Of a DNA stretch of 64,000 nt, positions 8,364 to 17,478 are shown piece by piece (position 1 is the first letter of the stretch; every line of letters begins with the position of its first letter). The DNA is from CAVTPU01 sp963736695 (lineage in GTDB: Bacteria; Actinomycetota; Actinomycetes; Mycobacteriales; Micromonosporaceae). The DNA is taken from contig CAVTPU010000004.1 of NCBI GenBank assembly GCA_963736695.1, forward strand, positions 1,302,001 to 1,366,000, read 5' to 3'. The notes beneath the pieces were generated by a model. It made no database searches. It worked only from the letters and a program-made list of their open reading frames with translations, and was not told where the DNA came from. The translations under genes and the position numbers were made by a program.

Positions 8364-10376
8364 TCAACGCCCCCTCTGCCCGACCTGCGACCGGCGGGAC
8401 TCCCGTGGGGTCTGCCCACTTGGAGACCGGCGGCCCCGCACCCCCGGCATGACATGAACCGGCCAAGCCGCGATGGCACCTCCACCCACGATGAGGAAGC
8501 CGCCCACCCAGATCCACACCACCGCAGGATTCACGTAGGCGCCGATCGTCGCCGAGCGGTCCGCCGGTGTGGCGCCCTCCAACGCGAGGTAGAGATCCTC
8601 GCCGAGTGTCGAACGGATCGCCACCTCGGTCACCGCCTGCGGTTGGGTCCGCGTGACCACCTGTTCGCTAGTGAGGACGCCGAGCGATCGCCCCTCGGAG
8701 TCGACCACCGACATCGCTGCGACCGTGGCCTGCTGCTCGCCGCGGGTCACGACTCTCACGTCGTCGAGGCTGATGACATAGCCTCCGATGGTCATCGATT
8801 CGCCGGCACGAATGTTCGCCCGGTCGTGCTGGCGCAGGCCGACGTTGACCGCGATGGCCGCAATGAACAACGCCAATCCGATGTGGACCAACGCGGCGCC
8901 GATCGCCCGGCGCCCCGGGCGCTGTTGCGCCGAGATGGATCGGCTCCGCACGACCGCAGCGACGAGCGGGTCCGCCACCGCAGTCGCAACCGCCGCGGCG
9001 AGACCGACGACTGCGGTCACTGCCACATGCCGCCCGTGGTCAAGCGCCGTCGCCACACCGAAGGCGAGCAGCCCACCCACCACCGCGCGCACCGCTGCGG
9101 CTGGGACCGCGCCGGTGTGGCCGAGACGCCACCTCCGCAGCACGGGATATGCACCGGCCGCAGCGAGGAGGACGAGGGCCATCGGCGTCACCACCGCCTG
9201 ATAGAAGCCGGCTCCGACGGAGGACTCCACACCGTTGATCGCCTTGCTCGTCAGCGGGAACAACGTTCCCCATAGCACGACGGCCGCCATCGCCGCGAGC
9301 AGCGCGTTGCCCAACAGCACCGATCCCTCCGCCGACCAGGTCAGCGAGAGTCGGGGGCCGCCACGCAGCGCCGGCATTCGGCGCGCCAACAGGCCACCGC
9401 CGATCACCACCGCGGCGAGGACCCCGCCGAGCAGGAACGGACCCACCGTCGACTCGCCGAAGGCGTGCACGGACGAGACGACACCGGAGCGAGTGAGGAA
9501 GGTCCCGAGAATGCTCAGAACGAAGGTGGTGATCACGAGAACCGGGTTCCAGACCCGCAGCGCTCCCTTGTGCTGCTGCAAGGCGGCTGAGTGCAGAAAC
9601 GCGGTCGCCGTCAACCACGGCAGGAGACTCGCGTTCTCGACCGGATCCCATGCCCAATAGCCGCCCCAGCCAAGCTCCACATAGGACCACTGCATACCGA
9701 GGACGATGCCTGCGGTCAGGAATACCCACGACCACATGGTCCATCGACGGGCGGGCACCAACCACGCCTCGTCGGCGAGCGGGGTGGCTAGACCCGCCAC
9801 ACACAATGCGAACGGAACCGTGAGACCGACCATCCCGAGATAGAGCGCGACCGGATGCACCAGCTGGCCATAGTTGCGCAACAGCAGGTTCAGCCCCTGA
9901 CCGTCGGGCATCGCCGTCGGCAGCCGGTCGAACGGGTTCGCGGCGAACGCCACCAGTGCCGCGAACAACAGCACCACCGCCGAGATCGTCACCGTCACAT
10001 ATGACCGAGCCACCGGATCGAACCCTGCAGGACGGGCCGGCAGACGCAGTGCCACAAAACCGCACACGGCGACAAGCCAGGCCCACAGCAGCAGCGAGCC
10101 GGCCTGCCCGGCCCAGAAGGCACCCAGGGTGTAGGGAAGCGACATCGACCTGCTGGTGTATTCGACCACGTAGATCACGGAGAAATCCCGGCCGACCAGC
10201 GCGACGACGAGGGCCGCGCATGCCGCGGTCAGACTCAAGGCAGCCGCGAACAACGCGCCCTGAGCGCTGCGCCCGAGGTCGCGCCGCCCATCGCGCACGC
10301 TCTGCACCCCACTAACGAGCGCCCATGCCGCCGCTCCGACTGCCAGTAGGAGCGCGAATTCACCGAACCCGGCCAT
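8364..10376 (-). CDS. ccmF: cytochrome c maturation heme lyase CcmF
   Basis: The 670-residue polytopic membrane protein carries the WWD heme-handling motif of the family (GWGGYWAWDPVENASLLPW, about residues 235-253). Conserved flanking features include QWSYVELGWGG and FLTRSGVVSSVHAFG. CcmF takes heme from holo-CcmE and attaches it to the CXXCH cysteines of the apocytochrome at the outer face of the membrane. Length fits the family (about 650). The start overlaps the end of ccmD by 17 bp. The substrates are probably the ten- and six-heme proteins encoded downstream in the same operon. Confidence 0.95.
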   Translation of the reverse strand: MAGFGEFALLLAVGAAAWALVSGVQSVRDGRRDLGRSAQGALFAAALSLTAACAALVVALVGRDFSVIYVVEYTSRSMSLPYTLGAFWAGQAGSLLLWAWLVAVCGFVALRLPARPAGFDPVARSYVTVTISAVVLLFAALVAFAANPFDRLPTAMPDGQGLNLLLRNYGQLVHPVALYLGMVGLTVPFALCVAGLATPLADEAWLVPARRWTMWSWVFLTAGIVLGMQWSYVELGWGGYWAWDPVENASLLPWLTATAFLHSAALQQHKGALRVWNPVLVITTFVLSILGTFLTRSGVVSSVHAFGESTVGPFLLGGVLAAVVIGGGLLARRMPALRGGPRLSLTWSAEGSVLLGNALLAAMAAVVLWGTLFPLTSKAINGVESSVGAGFYQAVVTPMALVLLAAAGAYPVLRRWRLGHTGAVPAAAVRAVVGGLLAFGVATALDHGRHVAVTAVVGLAAAVATAVADPLVAAVVRSRSISAQQRPGRRAIGAALVHIGLALFIAAIAVNVGLRQHDRANIRAGESMTIGGYVISLDDVRVVTRGEQQATVAAMSVVDSEGRSLGVLTSEQVVTRTQPQAVTEVAIRSTLGEDLYLALEGATPADRSATIGAYVNPAVVWIWVGGFLIVGGGAIAAWPVHVMPGVRGRRSPSGQTPRESRRSQVGQRGR

Positions 10377-10497
10377 CGCTCCGCCGTTCCGCGAGGCGCG
10401 ATAGCGCCCGCTCGCGTCTGTGAAGAATCAGGAGATAGCCCCCGTAGAGTCCAGCAGTTGCGAGATAGGCCATGATCAGATAGCCATACTGGTTCAT
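10360..10497 (-). CDS. ccmD: CcmD-like small membrane protein
   Basis: A 45-residue protein: MNQYGYLIMAYLATAGLY begins a single membrane helix, followed by a basic tail (HRRERALSRLAERR). Size, one helix and charged tail are those of CcmD, which helps release holo-CcmE from CcmABC. The ATG at 10497 has GAGGAGG nearby and overlaps the ccmC stop (ATGA). Such a short, poorly conserved gene is supported mainly by its place between ccmC and ccmF. Confidence 0.8.
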   Translation of the reverse strand: MNQYGYLIMAYLATAGLYGGYLLILHRRERALSRLAERRSDGRVR

Positions 10498-11162
10498 TCG
10501 GCCGCCTCCTCGTCGAGCGCCGACGCGCTGAGCCGTTCGACGCGCAGTCGGCTCCGCATCGCACATAGATAGAGAAGCGTGAAAGAGATCAATCCGACGC
10601 CGAGTGTGGCGAGCATGGCCAGCGGCATCTGGGGTCCTTCCCGGGTAACGACCACTTGGGCCGGATGCAGGCCACGCCACCAGCTCACCGAGAGATAGAC
10701 GATGGGAACGTCGAGGAAACCCATGATGCCGAGCACCGCACTATAGCGGGCCCGCCGGCCGGGCTCCGTGACCTGCCGACGCAGCAGCAGATAGGAGACC
10801 ACGATCAGCCACAACACGAAGAACGAGGTGAGTCGCGGGTCCCAGACCCAGAAGACTCCCCACGCCGCACGCGCCCACAGCGGACCGGTGATCAACACAC
10901 CGGTAATGAAGACCGCGCCGACCGCGGCTGACGCACTGGCGATCTCGTCGTAGCGCGGGTCTCTGGTGCGCAGATAGACGATGCTCGCGACGAATAGCAC
11001 GCCCAGTGCCAGAAAGCCGATCCACGCCGATGGCACGTGGACGTAGAAGATTCGCTGCGAGGGTCCCTGCACCGCGTCCTCTGGCGCCACCATGAAGGCG
11101 AACGCGATGTGCAAAGCGACCGCCCCGATGGTCGTCGCAGTGAGTAGCCGCGGACGGGACAT
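10494..11162 (-). CDS. ccmC: heme-handling protein CcmC
   Basis: ATG 11162 with GAGGAG five bases upstream gives 222 residues. Six hydrophobic helices and the WWD motif GVFWVWDPRLTSFFVLW identify CcmC, which presents heme to CcmE. A conserved RIFYVHVPSAW precedes the motif. The gene follows ccmB by 2 bp and overlaps ccmD. Confidence 0.94.
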   Translation of the reverse strand: MSRPRLLTATTIGAVALHIAFAFMVAPEDAVQGPSQRIFYVHVPSAWIGFLALGVLFVASIVYLRTRDPRYDEIASASAAVGAVFITGVLITGPLWARAAWGVFWVWDPRLTSFFVLWLIVVSYLLLRRQVTEPGRRARYSAVLGIMGFLDVPIVYLSVSWWRGLHPAQVVVTREGPQMPLAMLATLGVGLISFTLLYLCAMRSRLRVERLSASALDEEAAE

Positions 11163-11164
11163 GG

Positions 11165-11839
11165 TCACTCCTCAACCAGATATGGCACTGTCAACACGGC
11201 GATAAGCAGAAACAGGGCATCGCAGCCGCCCAGCAGAGCCAGCCAACGCAGGTTGACATCGAATCCCCCGCCGGCGAGCGCGGAGGCGCTGACCTGCACC
11301 GACGCGATCATCAACGGGGTGGCGATCGGCATCACCAACACCGGCAGGAGTGGTTGCTGCATACGGGTCTGCCCGGTCACCATGCCGAACGTGGTGCCGA
11401 GGCTGACCAATCCGATGGTGCCCAGCATCACCCCGAGCATGAGCAGTGCGATGTTGGGAGAGTCAAACCGGCTGAGCACGATGAACGCCGGCACGAGCAC
11501 CAGCGCCATCGACCAGCTGAAGATCAGATTGGCGCAGAGTTTGCCTAGGAATACGCACTCGCGTGCGATCGGCGCGAGCAGCAACGTGTCGAGGCACCGC
11601 TGTTCGGTCTCGACCGCCTGGGACCGGCCGATTCCGAGCAGACCGGCGAAGAGCACGGCCATCCACAGCGTGCCCGCCGTGATGGCGTTCTGGTCGTCGC
11701 CGTCGGTCGGCAGAGTGAAGCTCGCGGTGACGACGATGAGCAACGCGAACAGACCCATCGAACCGAGCACGTCGTGGGTGCGCCACTCCAGCCGCAGGTC
11801 TTTGCCGGCGATGGTGGCGATTGCCCGCAACCCGGTCAT
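11165..11839 (-). CDS. ccmB: heme exporter membrane subunit CcmB
   Basis: The start at ATG 11839 overlaps the ccmA stop (ATGA) and gives 224 residues, the normal family length. It has about six membrane helices, preceded by DLRLEWRT and including ERECVFLGK-like and PLLPVLVMPIATPLMIAS stretches typical of CcmB. With CcmA it forms an ABC complex that drives release of heme-loaded CcmE. Confidence 0.92.
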   Translation of the reverse strand: MTGLRAIATIAGKDLRLEWRTHDVLGSMGLFALLIVVTASFTLPTDGDDQNAITAGTLWMAVLFAGLLGIGRSQAVETEQRCLDTLLLAPIARECVFLGKLCANLIFSWSMALVLVPAFIVLSRFDSPNIALLMLGVMLGTIGLVSLGTTFGMVTGQTRMQQPLLPVLVMPIATPLMIASVQVSASALAGGGFDVNLRWLALLGGCDALFLLIAVLTVPYLVEE

Positions 11840-12570
11840 CGCCGACTCTCCTGAGCGGTCGCGAACTCCGCCGGCACAGCCGGGCCGCAGGTGCGTACGG
11901 GCGGATTCTCTTGATGGTCGACTCGGCCGCGTTCGATAGTGACCGTTTGGGTGGGACCGTGAGTGGTTGGCGGCATTTCGTGCAGGGCTGCCACGATCGT
12001 CCCGCCCGCACGGTGATGACGGGCCAGGCACTCGGTCAGCAGACCAGCCGATCGGTCGTCCAGTCCGGTGTAAGGCTCATCGAGAAGCAGAATCCGTGGT
12101 TGGTGGAGCAGGGCCTTCGTCAACGCTACCCGTTGGCGCATGCCCCGGGAGAGCACCCGCACCGGCCTATCAAGGATCCACTCGATGTCCAGCCAGGAAG
12201 CGGCCCGAACTACTCGTAACGCCGGTTGGGCGAAACCGAAGAGGCGTGCCGCGAAGACCAGGTTCTCGCGAACCGTCAGATCGGCATAGAGAGACGTCTC
12301 GTGGGAGACAAACCCGATCGCCGACCGAGGCGACAAGTCGTCAGCGGACAGAGCTACGCCTTCGACCACAATTCGGCCACGATCGGGACGCATGAGGCCA
12401 GCCGCGAGGCGCAGGATGGTGGTCTTCCCGGTTCCGTTAGCCCCCATCAGCGCCAGATAAGACCCGCACGGCACCGCAAAGTCACAACCGACGAGAACCT
12501 TGGTGCGACCGTAGGCCTTGGATACCGAGTCGAAGACCAGAGATTCAGAGACTCCGGATGTGTCAGCCAT
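11836..12570 (-). CDS. ccmA: ABC transporter ATPase CcmA
   Basis: A 244-residue ABC ATPase with Walker A GANGTGKTT, signature LSRGMRQR and Walker B ILLLDEPYTGLD. The CcmA family uses a Gly-Met form of the signature like the one here. The C-terminal 30 residues are an extra polar tail. It overlaps ccmE by 8 bp and ccmB by 4 bp. It powers release of holo-CcmE from CcmC/D. Confidence 0.92.
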   Translation of the reverse strand: MADTSGVSESLVFDSVSKAYGRTKVLVGCDFAVPCGSYLALMGANGTGKTTILRLAAGLMRPDRGRIVVEGVALSADDLSPRSAIGFVSHETSLYADLTVRENLVFAARLFGFAQPALRVVRAASWLDIEWILDRPVRVLSRGMRQRVALTKALLHQPRILLLDEPYTGLDDRSAGLLTECLARHHRAGGTIVAALHEMPPTTHGPTQTVTIERGRVDHQENPPVRTCGPAVPAEFATAQESRR

Positions 12571-13051
12571 CGTCGGACCCCGATTGGGAGTCGAACTTCG
12601 ATGGACATTTCGTGATCAGGTTCTGAGCGACGAAGCTGACACCGGATGGGCCGACCTCTCCGTCGGCGACGATCTCTCCCCCGTCCCGCAGCGCGGCGGG
12701 ACGGGTCCCGGCATAGGTGACACTCACGATCGTCGACCCGTCGGTGACGTTGAAGGTGATCCCGTTGTCTGACGTCGACGCGATACTTCCGGGCACGATC
12801 GTGCCGGAGAGCCGGACGTGTTCGCCGGCGAGCGACGCGATCTCGGTCGGTGTGCGGTAATAGACGACCGCGTCGGTGAACGCGCTCACTGCGAGATAAC
12901 CGAAGGCTAACAGGATCACCATGCCGAAGGTCACGATCAGTCCACGCCGACGACGCGGGGGGTGATGTGCGGATGCACCGACAGGAGGTTTTGGGTCGTG
13001 AGTCACCGCGGTCACCTCGATCCCGATCCGGGACACTAGCCAGCCATACAT
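12563..13051 (-). CDS. ccmE: heme chaperone CcmE, Cys-type variant
   Basis: The 162-residue protein has a cytoplasmic head, one membrane helix (about residues 38-58) and an OB-fold domain. The classical CcmE covalently binds heme through His in an HxxxY motif; here the matching place reads CPSKF (Cys149-Phe153). A cysteine form, CxxxY, is known from archaea, Desulfovibrio and some others, usually where ccmH is missing, as here. The tyrosine is also replaced by Phe. The ATG at 13051 was chosen as the first in frame; in-frame GTG codons about 13 residues in are possible. First gene of the minus-strand operon. Confidence 0.88.
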   Translation of the reverse strand: MYGWLVSRIGIEVTAVTHDPKPPVGASAHHPPRRRRGLIVTFGMVILLAFGYLAVSAFTDAVVYYRTPTEIASLAGEHVRLSGTIVPGSIASTSDNGITFNVTDGSTIVSVTYAGTRPAALRDGGEIVADGEVGPSGVSFVAQNLITKCPSKFDSQSGSDDG

Positions 13052-13221
13052 TCATTGGCGCCTTTCTTTGTACGCGTCGCCACCCACCGCGGACTGAGGC
13101 GAAAGTCCCCACTTGGTCGGGACGCTCGTCCCTGCCTCACGGTTCGCTGCCCTGCCACACTCAACCGTGCGAGACTCCGCACATCACATTGATTACAGTG
13201 GATGTTTTCGGATGGCGAACC

Positions 13222-13836
13222 ATGACAACAGGGATGAGAGCGATGAGCGAACCCACCCCTTGCGACACCGAGGCGATCCCCGAGTCGCCGGATCGGCGCC
13301 ACGAATCAGGCCACGGCGTCGCGACTGCGGTGGTGGCGGGCCTCGCGATGGCGCTTATCGCGATTCTGCTTCCCGCTGTATGGCCGGGAAGCGAAACAGC
13401 ATTGTCGGCGTCGCCTGTCGGCATGAGTGCGCCCGACTTCTCGTTGCGAACATTGGACAACTCCGCAGTGACGCGATTGTCGCAACACCGAGGGCGGCCA
13501 GTGGTGCTCAACTTCTGGGCGTCATGGTGCGCGCCGTGCCAGGAGGAGGCTGCCGCCCTCGCCGCTGGCGAACGTCGCTGGCGCGACCGGGGCGTAGTAT
13601 TCATCGGAGTCAATGCCCAGGACACGGCCACTGCGGCGCGCGCCTACGTCCGCAGCAACACCATCGAATACGACAATCTCGTCGATACCCGCGGTGATGT
13701 GGTGCGGGAGTTCGGCGTGACAGGCTTCCCCGAGACCTTCTTCATCTCCGCGCAGGGCGTCATCCGGGCGAAGGAGATGGTCGCTCTCGACGCGGCGGCT
13801 CTGGATCGGGCCATCGCTGACATCGCCGGATCATAA
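13222..13836 (+). CDS. CcmG/ResA/TlpA-like thiol-disulfide oxidoreductase
   Basis: From ATG 13222 the product has 204 residues; ATG 13234 or 13243 would shorten it by 4 or 7. A membrane anchor (TAVVAGLAMALIAILLPAVW) is followed by a thioredoxin fold with active site WASWCAPCQEE and the cis-Pro loop EFGVTGFPETFFI. Proteins of this kind reduce the CXXCH cysteines of apocytochromes before heme attachment. It is divergent from ccmE with 170 bp between them, so one control region may serve both sides. Confidence 0.85.
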   Translation: MTTGMRAMSEPTPCDTEAIPESPDRRHESGHGVATAVVAGLAMALIAILLPAVWPGSETALSASPVGMSAPDFSLRTLDNSAVTRLSQHRGRPVVLNFWASWCAPCQEEAAALAAGERRWRDRGVVFIGVNAQDTATAARAYVRSNTIEYDNLVDTRGDVVREFGVTGFPETFFISAQGVIRAKEMVALDAAALDRAIADIAGS

Positions 13837-13858
13837 ACCCACGTCGCGCCCCTCGGCG

Positions 13859-14248
13859 TCAGGCGGGTTCGTCGGTCCACCGGTTGGAGTTGGTGTCGTC
13901 CAGCCCCGCGTCGGTCACGACGCAGAAGATCAACCCGGCGGGGTCGTGCATGACCGTCCACATTTCGGCCTCCTCAACGACGGTGGCGCCGAGCTCGCTG
14001 AGCCGGGCGACCTCGGCGGAGCGGTCGGTTGTGTGGATGTCCAGATGCACCCGGGGTGCTCCGCCGCCGAGTCTCTGCACCAGCAGCCCCATGCCCTCGT
14101 GGGGCAGGGCGGCGCCGTGATAGTCGGGAAACCGCTCAAATGCGACGAGTGGCAGGTTGAGCGCCGCGCGCCAGAACGCGACCACGCGGTCGTGCTCGTC
14201 ACCGGGGACGTCGATGACGATCCGCGACAGCGTGCTGAAGTGCGTCAT
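13859..14248 (-). CDS. VOC (glyoxalase/bleomycin-resistance) family protein
   Basis: The 129-residue protein has the paired beta-alpha-beta-beta-beta modules of the VOC superfamily: IVIDVPGDEHDRVVAFWRAAL at the front and RVHLDIHTTD, DPAGLIFCVVT behind. Typical Glyoxalase_6-like length. Metal ligands cannot be fixed from one sequence. Starts at ATG 14248; GTG 14254 is possible. It is convergent with the ccmG-like gene, 22 bp apart, and may share a transcript with the terC gene upstream, 49 bp away. Confidence 0.78.
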   Translation of the reverse strand: MTHFSTLSRIVIDVPGDEHDRVVAFWRAALNLPLVAFERFPDYHGAALPHEGMGLLVQRLGGGAPRVHLDIHTTDRSAEVARLSELGATVVEEAEMWTVMHDPAGLIFCVVTDAGLDDTNSNRWTDEPA

Positions 14249-14297
14249 GGTCACAGCATGCGCCACTACCAGTGGGCGGTGTGAGCCGCCCGGCGAG

Positions 14298-15305
14298 TCA
14301 CTCCTTCGTCGGATGGGACGGGCCACGGGTCGCGACGAGACTCCACCCGATCGACACGGCGATCGTCAGCACGATGACGCCGAGAGTGAGCCCGATGGGC
14401 AGTTTGCCGACCGGGGTCTGCGAGAGAATCAGTTTCACGCCAGCGAAGGCGAGCAACAGGGCCAAGCCGTAGTGCAGATAGCGGAATCGGCGCAGCAGTC
14501 CCGCGAGGCAGAAATAGAGGCTGCGAAGCCCGAGGATGGCGAAGGCGTTGGCGGACCACACGATGAACGTGTTCGTCGTGATCGCCAACACCGCGGCGAC
14601 CGAGTCGATGGCGAAGAGCAGGTCGGTCGCCTCCACCGCGACGAGCACGAGAAACAGCAGTGTCGCGACCCTTCTGCCGTCGACCGTGGTGATGAACCGG
14701 TCGCCGTCGAACCGAGGGACGGTCGGGATGGCGCGGCGGGCGAGTCGCACCAACGGGTTCTGCTCGGGATGCACCTCCTTGTCGTGCGCGACGACCATGC
14801 GATAGGCCGTAAAGATGAGAAACGCGCCGAACAGATAGGCGGTCCAGAAGAACGTCTCGAGCATACCGACTCCGGCGAAGATGAACGCCAAGCGAAACGC
14901 GAGGGCGCCGATGACTCCCCAGAACAGCACCTTGTGTTGATAGGCTGCCGGCACGGCGAACGCGGCGAAGACCATCGCCATGACGAAGAGGTTGTCGATC
15001 GACAACGCTTTTTCGATGAGATAGCCGGTGAAATAGAGTTCGGCCGTCTCCGAACCGCTCCACCACCACAGCAGCACGCCGAACCCGAGCCCGACGGTGA
15101 TCCACACGGCCGACCACGCGAGCGCCTCCCGAAACCCGATGACGTGGCTGCCGTGATGCAGCGCGAGGTCGACGCCGAGCATCCCGGCGATCGCCACGAT
15201 CAACAGCAGCCAGCCCCATATGGGCACCGTCAGCGCGGCATCGGTCGGTGATCCGCCGCCGGTCGCCGAGAAAGTCACCGCGAGGGTCGTCACGGCTCCC
15301 ATCAT
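14298..15305 (-). CDS. TerC/Alx family membrane protein
   Basis: Starting at ATG 15305 (335 residues, with GGAG nine bases before it), the protein has about nine membrane helices and the TerC signatures YLIEKALSIDNLFV and AVEATDLLFAIDSVAAVLAIT with their membrane aspartates. The family includes tellurium-resistance TerC and manganese exporters such as Alx/MntX; which one applies is not decidable here. The leader shows no recognisable yybP-ykoY riboswitch. Transcribed away from the surface-protein gene at 15421. Confidence 0.9.
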   Translation of the reverse strand: MMGAVTTLAVTFSATGGGSPTDAALTVPIWGWLLLIVAIAGMLGVDLALHHGSHVIGFREALAWSAVWITVGLGFGVLLWWWSGSETAELYFTGYLIEKALSIDNLFVMAMVFAAFAVPAAYQHKVLFWGVIGALAFRLAFIFAGVGMLETFFWTAYLFGAFLIFTAYRMVVAHDKEVHPEQNPLVRLARRAIPTVPRFDGDRFITTVDGRRVATLLFLVLVAVEATDLLFAIDSVAAVLAITTNTFIVWSANAFAILGLRSLYFCLAGLLRRFRYLHYGLALLLAFAGVKLILSQTPVGKLPIGLTLGVIVLTIAVSIGWSLVATRGPSHPTKE

Positions 15306-15420
15306 CGCGCGGGCTCCGCGATGGCGTGGGGCGTTCGGCTGGGCGGAGATTTTGTCCCGATGATCTCGGCCACGTAGGGTGACCGATGGCCCGCGCCCAC
15401 CCACTCGTTTTGAGGTGCCC

Positions 15421-16254
15421 ATGCCCGTCACCCGCGTGCTCACCCGGTTCGCGACGATCACCGTCGCAGCGGCAATCGTCACGGTGATGACCATCGCCGG
15501 CCTAGGTTCGCCGGCCACGGCCGCCCGCAACGGCGACTGCGAGGTGTTCCTGCTCAACCTGTCGGCGACAATACCCGCCGCCACGCCGTCGTCGTTCAGC
15601 GCCAAGATCGGCAACGACTCCCCCGTGACCTATCCGATCGTCCACCGCGAGTTTCTTGTGGAGTTGACCGGACTGGTTCCCGGCAAGGTGACGATGTCTC
15701 GGGGCGGCACGCCGCTGACCAGATCAGCCAGTGGCGCGGGGCGCGTGACTTTCAGTGACGCCGCCGGGGTGCCGATCGGCGCGCGGGGCACACAGACCGC
15801 GCGGCAGAGCTGGCCATATACGATCACCTTCACGGCCAGCGCACCGTCCGGGACCGCCAAGATCACATTCCACGCGTACGACGGAACTGTCCTTATCAAC
15901 TCGGTTGCGAAGCTTGTCACGGTCACGGTCACGAGCTCCGGCGCCGTGCCCGTCACCCCTGGGCCGACGGCGACGCCGGGGCCGGCTCCGCGGGCCACGG
16001 CCACCGGCAGTGCGGCGACGCGGGCCAGCGCCAACCCGACACGCACCTCCCACGCGAGCCCCCAGTCTGGCGCGACCTCGGGCATCGGCGACGCGGACCC
16101 CACCGGCTCGACGAACGATTCGGTCAGCCTGGCCGGCGGTTCCACGTCGCCATCGCCTAACGGTTCGTCCGTCTTCTATGCGGCCGGGGCCGCACTGGTG
16201 GCGATCGGCGCCATCGTGGCATGGCTTTTCAGACGCCGTCACACGGCGCGGTAG
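15421..16254 (+). CDS. secreted, C-terminally anchored surface protein
   Basis: ATG 15421 (GAGGTG six bases upstream) gives 277 residues. There is a signal peptide ending near residue 34 (GSPATA), then a beta-rich domain of about 140 residues, a Thr/Pro/Ser/Ala-rich stalk (about 175-240), a C-terminal membrane helix (AAGALVAIGAIVAWLF-like) and RRR. There is no LPxTG sorting motif. The architecture is that of a wall-spanning surface protein tethered by its tail. Binding partner unknown. Its last 16 bp overlap the end of the convergent membrane protein gene. Confidence 0.65.
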   Translation: MPVTRVLTRFATITVAAAIVTVMTIAGLGSPATAARNGDCEVFLLNLSATIPAATPSSFSAKIGNDSPVTYPIVHREFLVELTGLVPGKVTMSRGGTPLTRSASGAGRVTFSDAAGVPIGARGTQTARQSWPYTITFTASAPSGTAKITFHAYDGTVLINSVAKLVTVTVTSSGAVPVTPGPTATPGPAPRATATGSAATRASANPTRTSHASPQSGATSGIGDADPTGSTNDSVSLAGGSTSPSPNGSSVFYAAGAALVAIGAIVAWLFRRRHTAR

Positions 16255-17018
16255 CCGTCGCGCAACTGGCGGTGGATCGCCACGACGACAGCCGCGGTAG
16301 CGGTCACCACCACGGCCTCGATGCCGATCTGTGCGATCAGCTCCGTCCACAGTGGCGCGTGCAGGTCGGCGAGGGTCTCCTCTAGCTGATCGCCGAGAAA
16401 GAACAACGCGAGTGCCGCGGTGGTCAGTGAGGCGACGCGCCAGAACTGCCCGCGAACCAGGGCGACACTGCGGCGCAGCGACTGCCACACGCCGACCCGC
16501 TCGAAGCTGGTCACCGGCGTCGCCAACGCCAGCCACGCGAAGGCCACCACCCCGGGAAGCACACACAGCAACAGTCCGATGAGAACGACCGCGCCGGTGA
16601 GCAGTGACACCCCGGTCAGCCGCCACAGCGGAACGGACCGCAGATGTGTCCACAGCGAGATGTCGGCGCGGCCGGTCAGGTCGTGGCGGACCATATGCTC
16701 GGCCAAGCCGGAGCACAACGCCTCGCCCACGACCGTCAACGCCCCCGCCGCCATCGTGACCGCGACCACCGCCGCGGCATGGGTGACGGGAGCGTCGACG
16801 AGTACGTTAGACAACACGACCAGTGGCGCGACCACGGTGGCTCCCAGTGCTCCAACCCGCCAGCGGTTGCGCCACCAGGAGCGGGCCGCCAACGCCACGG
16901 TCGAACCGACCGGCAAGCGATAGTCGCCGTCCCGGCCCGACGTGGCGGTGGATTCCGACAACGCCTCGCCTCGCCCACTGGCGTCACCGCCAACCCGGTC
17001 GCCGGCGTTCGCCGACAC
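16239..17018 (-). CDS. polytopic membrane protein of unknown function
   Basis: 259 residues with a polar 40-residue head and about six hydrophobic helices. The stretch LLTGAVVLIGLLLCVLPGVVAFAWLALATPV and the following SLRRSVALVRGQFWRV resemble the membrane domain found in glycerophosphodiesterase-associated and YciC-like proteins, but this is only an impression. No active-site motif. Probably single, although DoxX starts upstream on the same strand with its stop 59 bp before this start. Confidence 0.6.
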   Translation of the reverse strand: MSANAGDRVGGDASGRGEALSESTATSGRDGDYRLPVGSTVALAARSWWRNRWRVGALGATVVAPLVVLSNVLVDAPVTHAAAVVAVTMAAGALTVVGEALCSGLAEHMVRHDLTGRADISLWTHLRSVPLWRLTGVSLLTGAVVLIGLLLCVLPGVVAFAWLALATPVTSFERVGVWQSLRRSVALVRGQFWRVASLTTAALALFFLGDQLEETLADLHAPLWTELIAQIGIEAVVVTATAAVVVAIHRQLRDGYRAV

Positions 17019-17077
17019 ATCGACTTCGTCGGGTCAACGATCGACTCACGCCTGAGGCAACGCGATGACCGTTGGTC

Positions 17078-17452
17078 TCAGAAGGCGTATGGGCCGAACC
17101 TTCCCCAGGCCACGACGGCGGCGAGCACGAGAAAGAGGAGGTTCACGCCGATGAGTGGGGTCTCCTTGCGGCGGGCATGGGTGATCGCCGCGCCGATCAT
17201 GATTATGGCGAAGCCGGTGGCGGCGAGGGGTGTGAGGATGGTCGCGATGCCGAGAGCCCCTGGCAGGACGAGGCCGATGGCTCCGAGCAGCTCGACCAGA
17301 CCGATGCTGGTGATCTGACCGGCGGTGAAGTCTTGCGTCCACGCCAGGCCGAATGCGGCCAGCTTCTCTTTCGGTTGGGTGATCTTCATGAGGCCGGCGG
17401 CGGCGAAGACCACGGCGAGCACGCCCGCGATGATCCACAGCAAGGTGTTCAT
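17078..17452 (-). CDS. DoxX family membrane protein
   Basis: 124 residues with four predicted helices and the DoxX-like start LLWIIAGVLAVVFAAAGLMKI, then GLVELLGAIGLVLPG. These small proteins often accompany redox or stress regulators. The gene is divergent from a MarR gene, and the 116-bp gap between their starts holds two palindromic operators (17479-17490, 17512-17523), so it is very likely the regulator's target. Confidence 0.82.
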   Translation of the reverse strand: MNTLLWIIAGVLAVVFAAAGLMKITQPKEKLAAFGLAWTQDFTAGQITSIGLVELLGAIGLVLPGALGIATILTPLAATGFAIIMIGAAITHARRKETPLIGVNLLFLVLAAVVAWGRFGPYAF

Positions 17453-17478
17453 GGGGTCTCTCCTCTGCGCGACTTAAC

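Noticed and set aside
15306..15420. Possible yybP-ykoY manganese riboswitch upstream of the TerC gene
   Set aside because: The family is often found there, but the conserved core and pairing elements are not present in this short leader.
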